A stretch of 64,000 bases of DNA from contig NZ_CP192063.1 in NCBI RefSeq assembly GCF_050942425.1, forward strand, positions 9,920,001 through 9,984,000, read 5' to 3'. A program made the position numbers and the translations under genes. Below the pieces are notes generated by a model. It did no database searches. It had not been told where the DNA came from and saw only the letters and a program-made list of their open reading frames with translations. Source of the DNA: Actinoallomurus sp050942425. Lineage in GTDB: Bacteria > Actinomycetota > Actinomycetes > Streptosporangiales > Streptosporangiaceae. Shown here one piece after another: positions 60,400 through 64,000 of the stretch; within the stretch, counting starts at the first letter, position 1, and each line of letters opens with the position of its first letter.

Positions 60400-60528
60400 G
60401 AGAGCACCCCGATCCGGGTCCGTGGAAGCGGCTCGATCCAGGCCCGTGGGAGCGGGTCGGCCCGAGCCCACGGGAGGCCCTCGATCCGAGCCTGCGAGAG
60501 CACCTCGGCCCGGGTCAACGCGGCCATG
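60385..60528 (-). repeat. 24-base tandem repeat over the GT4/AftD start junction
   Basis: Five to six imperfect 24-base units (60409-60432, 60433-60456, 60457-60480, 60481-60504, 60505-60528), for example TCGATCCGAGCCTGCGAGAG... The start block CCCGGGTCAACGCGGCCATG occurs at both ends: at 60527 overlapping the GT4 stop, and at 60399, the present start. Confidence 0.8.
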
Positions 60529-62032
60529 GGAACGACCGGTCCTCCAGGCCCTGTGCCGTCCCGCGCCGGACGGCGGCGTCGAGCAGCGCTGCCATCCGTT
60601 CGGCGCTGCGAGCCCAGGTGAACTCCGCGGCCCAGGCCCGGCAGGCGGCGGCCGTCTCGCGGCGCCGCTCCGGGACGCTCAGCTCCTTCAGCGCCCGCTC
60701 GATGACGTCCGCGAGCTCCTCGCCCTCGGGCACGAGCCAGCCGGTCACACCGTCGACGACGGCGTCACGCAACCCGTCGACGTCGTACGCGACGGTCGGC
60801 ACGCCGAACGCCGCCGCCTCGGCGACGCTGAGCCCCCAGCCCTCTCCGCGCGAGGCGCTGAGGTGGATCCGGGCGCGGGCGACGAGCGCGTCCTTCTCCT
60901 CCTCCGGCAGGTAGCCGTGCAGGACGACCAGCTCCTCCAGGCCACGCGCAGCGACCTGGGCCCGCAGCGCGGCCTCCTCCGGTCCTCGCCCGATGACGTG
61001 CACCCGGACGCGGAGCCGTTCGGCGACGTCGAGCAGCCGGCCGACGCGTTTGTGCGGGACGAGCCTGCTCACGCACGCGAGCTCCGGCTCGTCATCCGTT
61101 CCAGCCGGCCCGAGACCGGCGCCCGAGAGTGTGACGCCGTTCGGATCCGGAGCGGCATCCGGGCGCGACACGCCCTCCGGACCGGGACCGGCATCCGAAA
61201 GCGTCACGCCGCTCGGGCCCGGAGCGGCATCCGGCGGCGCGACGGCACCCAGGCCGGAAGCGGCATCCGGCGACATGACGGCGCCCGGGCCGGTGGCGGT
61301 GTCAGAAAGCGTCACGCCGCTCGGGCCCGGAACGGTGCCCGGGAGCGTCACACCGTTCAGGACGGGGGCGGCACCCGGCGGCGTCACGCTGCTCGGGCCG
61401 GAAACGGCACCCGAAAGCGTCACGGCGTCCGGAGCGGCATCCGAAAGCGTCACGCCGTCCGGACCGGGAGCGGTGTCCGGGGGGATTACGCCGTTCGGGA
61501 CGAGGTACACCGGTCCGGTCCAGGCGAGGCGCTCTCGCATGGCGGTCACCGTCGATGGGGACACCGCGACGCAGGCGTGCCGCCGGTACGCGCGTCGGGC
61601 CACCGGGCCTTCGAGGAAGCGGCCGAGGCGTGCCAGCCACGCTGGGAAGTAGAGGTGGAACTGGCCGTCGTGGACGTGATGCACAACGCACAGGATCGGA
61701 ACGCGGCGCGGCAGCACCCAGGGGGTGAAGAACGGGATGCCGTTCTGGCAGTCGAGCACGGCGTCGAAAGCCCGTCGGCGGGCCAGCATCCAGGCCAGCA
61801 CCAGCGGATAGACGGTGAACCGGCCGCCTCGGCGTACGATCTCGACGTCCTCGATCCGCTCCCGCGCGGCCTGCCCGGGCGCGCGCCCGGTGACGAACCG
61901 CACTCGGGTCCCCCGCGCCGCGAACCACCGGGCCATCTCCCAGGCATATCGTTCGGCGCCGCCGGCCTCGGGGTGCCAGGGGTCGCGCCAGTTGACGATC
62001 GCGAGCGTCCGCAGTTCCCTCTCCGCGCTCAT
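60515..62032 (-). CDS. GT4 glycosyltransferase with an in-frame 12-residue repeat insertion
   Basis: 505 residues. GT-B fold: N-terminal domain VNWRDPWHPEAGGAERYAWE, VVHHVHDGQFHLYFP and VYLVPNGV (about residue 175-182); C-terminal domain ELACVSRLVPHKRVGRLLDV, then SASRGEGWGLSVAEAAAFGV with the donor-binding E(x7)E. Between them, residues about 180-310 are eleven 12-residue repeats rich in Pro, Gly, Ala and Asp, expanding the interdomain linker. Start overlaps the GT2 gene by 4 bases. It likely builds an envelope glycan with the neighbouring GT2 and AftD-like enzymes. Confidence 0.87.
   Translation of the reverse strand: MSAERELRTLAIVNWRDPWHPEAGGAERYAWEMARWFAARGTRVRFVTGRAPGQAARERIEDVEIVRRGGRFTVYPLVLAWMLARRRAFDAVLDCQNGIPFFTPWVLPRRVPILCVVHHVHDGQFHLYFPAWLARLGRFLEGPVARRAYRRHACVAVSPSTVTAMRERLAWTGPVYLVPNGVIPPDTAPGPDGVTLSDAAPDAVTLSGAVSGPSSVTPPGAAPVLNGVTLPGTVPGPSGVTLSDTATGPGAVMSPDAASGLGAVAPPDAAPGPSGVTLSDAGPGPEGVSRPDAAPDPNGVTLSGAGLGPAGTDDEPELACVSRLVPHKRVGRLLDVAERLRVRVHVIGRGPEEAALRAQVAARGLEELVVLHGYLPEEEKDALVARARIHLSASRGEGWGLSVAEAAAFGVPTVAYDVDGLRDAVVDGVTGWLVPEGEELADVIERALKELSVPERRRETAAACRAWAAEFTWARSAERMAALLDAAVRRGTAQGLEDRSFPWPR
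61103..61495 (-). repeat. 36-base in-frame minisatellite inside the GT4 gene
   Basis: About eleven copies of a 36-base unit encoding APGPSGVTLSDA-like 12-mers. One copy is shortened by three codons. All copies keep the frame, and third positions vary, so the array is not recent only. Confidence 0.9.
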
Positions 62033-62802
62033 CCGGCCCGCAGTTCGTCGGCGAGGGCGCGGGCCCGCTGCGGCGTCGCCGAACGTCCGGCCTCGGCGCG
62101 GATGCGGAGCAGGTCGCGCAGGCAGGTGCCCGCGTGCCGCCGGACGGAGAACGTCGAGCCGGGCACGTCACGCCACTCGACGGGGATCTCGACGGCCTCG
62201 GCGCCCCGGCGGCGGCAGTGCAGCAGCAGTTCGACGTCGAAGGCGAATCCGGCCGTACGCAGGTCGGCGGCGGCGGCCCGGGCCAGCGGTCCGGTGAAGA
62301 ACTTGAACCCGCACTGCGTGTCCGTCACGCCTCCGGTCAGGTCGCGGACGAGCCGGTTGAACGCGAGAGCGCCCAGGCGGCGAAGCGGACGCCCGTACGC
62401 CTCGACGACCGAGGCGGGGTGGCGACGTGAGCCGATGACGACCCGGTGCCCGGCCCGGAGGAGGGCGAGGGTCTCGTCGAGGGCGTCCAGGCCGGTGGCC
62501 ATGTCGGCGTCGCAGAAGCCGACGTACGGGGCCGCGGTGGCCAGGAGACCGGCGCGGACCGCGGCGCCCTTGCCGGGTGTGGGGCACCGCACGAGGCGTA
62601 CCGGCACCGGCCCGGACCAGCGTTCGGCGATGTCCGCGGTGGCGTCGGTGCTGGCGTTGTCGACGACGATGATCGAGCCGCTCAGCGGCAGTGCGGCGAG
62701 CTTGGCCGACAGCGCCGTGAGGCCGTGCGGGAGCCGACCGGCCTCGTCGCGCGCGGGGATGACGACGTCCAGCGCCTCAGCGCGCGGGCCCTCCGGGCGC
62801 AC
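62029..62802 (-). CDS. GT2 glycosyltransferase (dolichyl/polyprenyl-phosphate sugar transferase type)
   Basis: 257 residues. GT-A fold: LDVVIPARDEAGRLP at the start, SIIVVDNASTDATAD, the DxD-like FCDADMATG and GVTDTQCGFKFFTG of the polyprenyl-phosphate transferases. GTG 62802 begins 3 bases after the small membrane protein gene. It probably supplies lipid-linked sugar to the membrane-bound GT-C enzymes of the operon. Confidence 0.88.
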   Translation of the reverse strand: MRPEGPRAEALDVVIPARDEAGRLPHGLTALSAKLAALPLSGSIIVVDNASTDATADIAERWSGPVPVRLVRCPTPGKGAAVRAGLLATAAPYVGFCDADMATGLDALDETLALLRAGHRVVIGSRRHPASVVEAYGRPLRRLGALAFNRLVRDLTGGVTDTQCGFKFFTGPLARAAAADLRTAGFAFDVELLLHCRRRGAEAVEIPVEWRDVPGSTFSVRRHAGTCLRDLLRIRAEAGRSATPQRARALADELRAG

Positions 62803-62805
62803 CGG

Positions 62806-62937
62806 TCACCGGGTGCCGTAGTTGTAGAGCGGCTTGACGACCGGGTCCTGCTGAGCGGTCGTGATAACGCGCACGATGCCGAACGAGGTCAGCAGGGCCA
62901 GCGCGATTCCGGCCAGGGCGGCGACGGCGATCCGCAT
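62806..62937 (-). CDS. Small membrane protein of the glycan operon
   Basis: 43 residues with one membrane helix (AVAALAGIALALLTSFGIVR) and a C-terminal QDPVVKPLYNYGTR tail. ATG 62937 shares its first base with the stop of the upstream gene (TGATG) and its stop is 3 bases before the GT2 start. The tight packing supports a real gene. Function unknown, possibly a complex subunit. Confidence 0.72.
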   Translation of the reverse strand: MRIAVAALAGIALALLTSFGIVRVITTAQQDPVVKPLYNYGTR

Positions 62938-64000
62938 CACGGCTCCTTCGGCGATGATCGTGCGACGAGGCTACCGACCGGTAGCCGAGTTGACCAGAGA
63001 ACAACCCCAAAAGTAATGAACCACGCAATTTCCACAGGCCACTGCGGCGTGCGCGTCTCCGGGCTCGCGGCCGCACCCGGGATGCGATAGAGCACCAGGT
63101 CAGGCCCTGCGACGACACGCTCGGCACCGGGCAGGCGGTCCGCCTGAACGCCGTGGGTCGCATTGGGCCGGTCGGGCAGGTTGAGCCGGTCGGGCCCGTC
63201 GGGCGAATTGGGCCCGTTGGGCGCGTCGGGCGCGTCGGGCGCGTCGGGCGCGTCGGGCGCGTCGGGCGCGTCGGGCGCGTCGATGGCGACGTACCGGATG
63301 CCCCGGGAACGCAGCGCACCGGTGAGCGGTGCGCCCGACCGGATCAGGGGATCCAGCGCCCGCGCGCGCCGGTCCTCCACCTCCATGCGCAGATCACGCC
63401 CGCCCGTCCCCACCCGTACGGCGTCGTTCACGATCACCCGGCCGGGCAGGAAGCGCGGCAGCGGGTCGAGCACGCGCCGCCCGCCGTTCCAGGCGTAGCT
63501 CCGGTACGCCTCCCAGGGCAGGACGAGCACATCGCCGGGGGCGGCCCGTACGACGGCCCGCGCCCGCGCCCAGTCGGCGGGATAACGCACCGCGTGCAGC
63601 CGCCCGCCCGCGCCCCAGGCGAGGCCGGGCAGCAACGCGACGGGTGCCAGCAGGCCCAGGACCGCGAGCTCCGGACGACCGGCACCGCCGCTCCAGGAGA
63701 AACGCCACCAAGCCGAAGCCCCCGACCGAGCTGCCGTTCGGCCGACACTTCGGCCAGGTTCGGACCCCGTCCTCGGCGGCCGGCCGATCGGGGACCGGCT
63801 GTCCACGTCGGTGGTGCCAGTTCCGCGGCCACGGCTGAGAGCGTCGACGGCCACCCCCATCCCGACGGCGACGACGAGGGCCAGCGGTGCGACGTACTGC
63901 TGGCCGTCCCGCAGCACCGCGAACCCGGGCCACAGTCCGATCGCCCCGCGAAGCACGCCCGGCGCGACGGCCCCGAGCGCGGCGACGGCCAGGCCGACGA
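62937..64000 (-). CDS. C-terminal part of a polytopic membrane protein (partial, runs off window)
   Basis: The frame is open to the window edge (VGLAVAALGAVAPGVLRGAI visible). Known blocks are WPGFAVLRDGQQYVAPLALV and LGLLAPVALLPGLAWG, as in mannosyltransferase-like membrane proteins of such operons. The outer domain (about 63000-63560) holds a DAP repeat array. A C-terminal helix (VEIAWFITFGVVLWST) ends it. The family cannot be fixed without the N-terminus. Confidence 0.7.
   Translation of the reverse strand, partial: VGLAVAALGAVAPGVLRGAIGLWPGFAVLRDGQQYVAPLALVVAVGMGVAVDALSRGRGTGTTDVDSRSPIGRPPRTGSEPGRSVGRTAARSGASAWWRFSWSGGAGRPELAVLGLLAPVALLPGLAWGAGGRLHAVRYPADWARARAVVRAAPGDVLVLPWEAYRSYAWNGGRRVLDPLPRFLPGRVIVNDAVRVGTGGRDLRMEVEDRRARALDPLIRSGAPLTGALRSRGIRYVAIDAPDAPDAPDAPDAPDAPDAPNGPNSPDGPDRLNLPDRPNATHGVQADRLPGAERVVAGPDLVLYRIPGAAASPETRTPQWPVEIAWFITFGVVLWSTRLPVGSLVARSSPKEP
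63223..63285 (-). repeat. 9-base tandem repeat coding for (DAP)n
   Basis: Six perfect and one partial copy of GCGTCGGGC (plus strand) encode seven Asp-Ala-Pro triplets in the outer domain of the partial membrane protein. Perfect copies suggest recent slippage. Confidence 0.9.

Noticed and set aside
61103..61495. Regular repeats that might look like a CRISPR array
   Set aside because: The 36-base units are contiguous with no spacers, remain in frame inside a GT4 gene and vary at third positions.

Overview
The window is about 70% G+C, with dense short-spaced genes and many ATGA/GTGA/TTGA stop-start overlaps. It reads as chromosome of a filamentous, high-GC actinomycete. Pointers are DUF397 genes beside an XRE regulator and an anti-sigma-type ATPase, a LAL/LuxR regulator, five sigma/anti-sigma genes, a Ser/Thr kinase, actinobacterial DUF3068 and AftD-like envelope genes, and one TTA codon. 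The mix suggests Thermomonosporaceae/Streptosporangiales rather than Streptomyces, but that is inference. No rRNA, tRNA, CRISPR array or intact prophage was seen.

Layout. 0-1.4 kb: a PD-(D/E)XK-type gene with a tandemly duplicated 3' end. 1.4-9.3 kb: a sterol/fatty acid side-chain locus on the minus strand (FadD, DUF35, Ltp4, Ltp3, FadD19-like, then a MarR), with a divergent enoyl-CoA hydratase. A related nitronate monooxygenase at 15.8-16.9 kb has a perfect KstR-type operator. 9.3-16 kb: OmpA-like lipoprotein, TetR-SMR efflux pair, small proteins, adenosine deaminase. 17-24 kb: LAL regulator, then secreted M4 and M1 metallopeptidases. 24-28 kb: DUF3068, methyltransferase, acyltransferase and LysR. 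28-32 kb: sigma factor, VOC and SDR genes, then a scrap-yard of broken genes: a truncated DUF3592 gene, a MarR/ATPase chimera and a truncated toxin beside its intact partner. 32-38.6 kb: MarR-epimerase pair, then ECF sigma/anti-sigma, lipoprotein and a MacAB-like efflux system. 38.6-44.9 kb: DUF397/XRE/ATPase module and a kinase operon. 45-56 kb: regulator-enzyme pairs (TetR-aldo/keto reductase, MarR-FAD monooxygenase, TetR-MBL hydrolase, Gfo/Idh with SnoaL, sigma beside OYE), many with visible operators. 56-64 kb: a minus-strand cell-envelope glycan operon (membrane protein, small membrane protein, GT2, GT4, AftD-like arabinofuranosyltransferase).

The most unusual items are: (1) a membrane Ser/Thr kinase carrying two lipoyl/biotinyl-type domains that both lack the modifiable lysine; (2) in-frame tandem repeats in neighbouring genes of the glycan operon, including an 11-copy, 12-residue repeat spliced into a GT4 enzyme; (3) two operons whose stop-start junction has been duplicated, moving the start codon of the next gene downstream; and (4) the mosaic of gene fragments at 31.0-31.4 kb. 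All functional statements come from reading motifs and context by eye. No database search was run.
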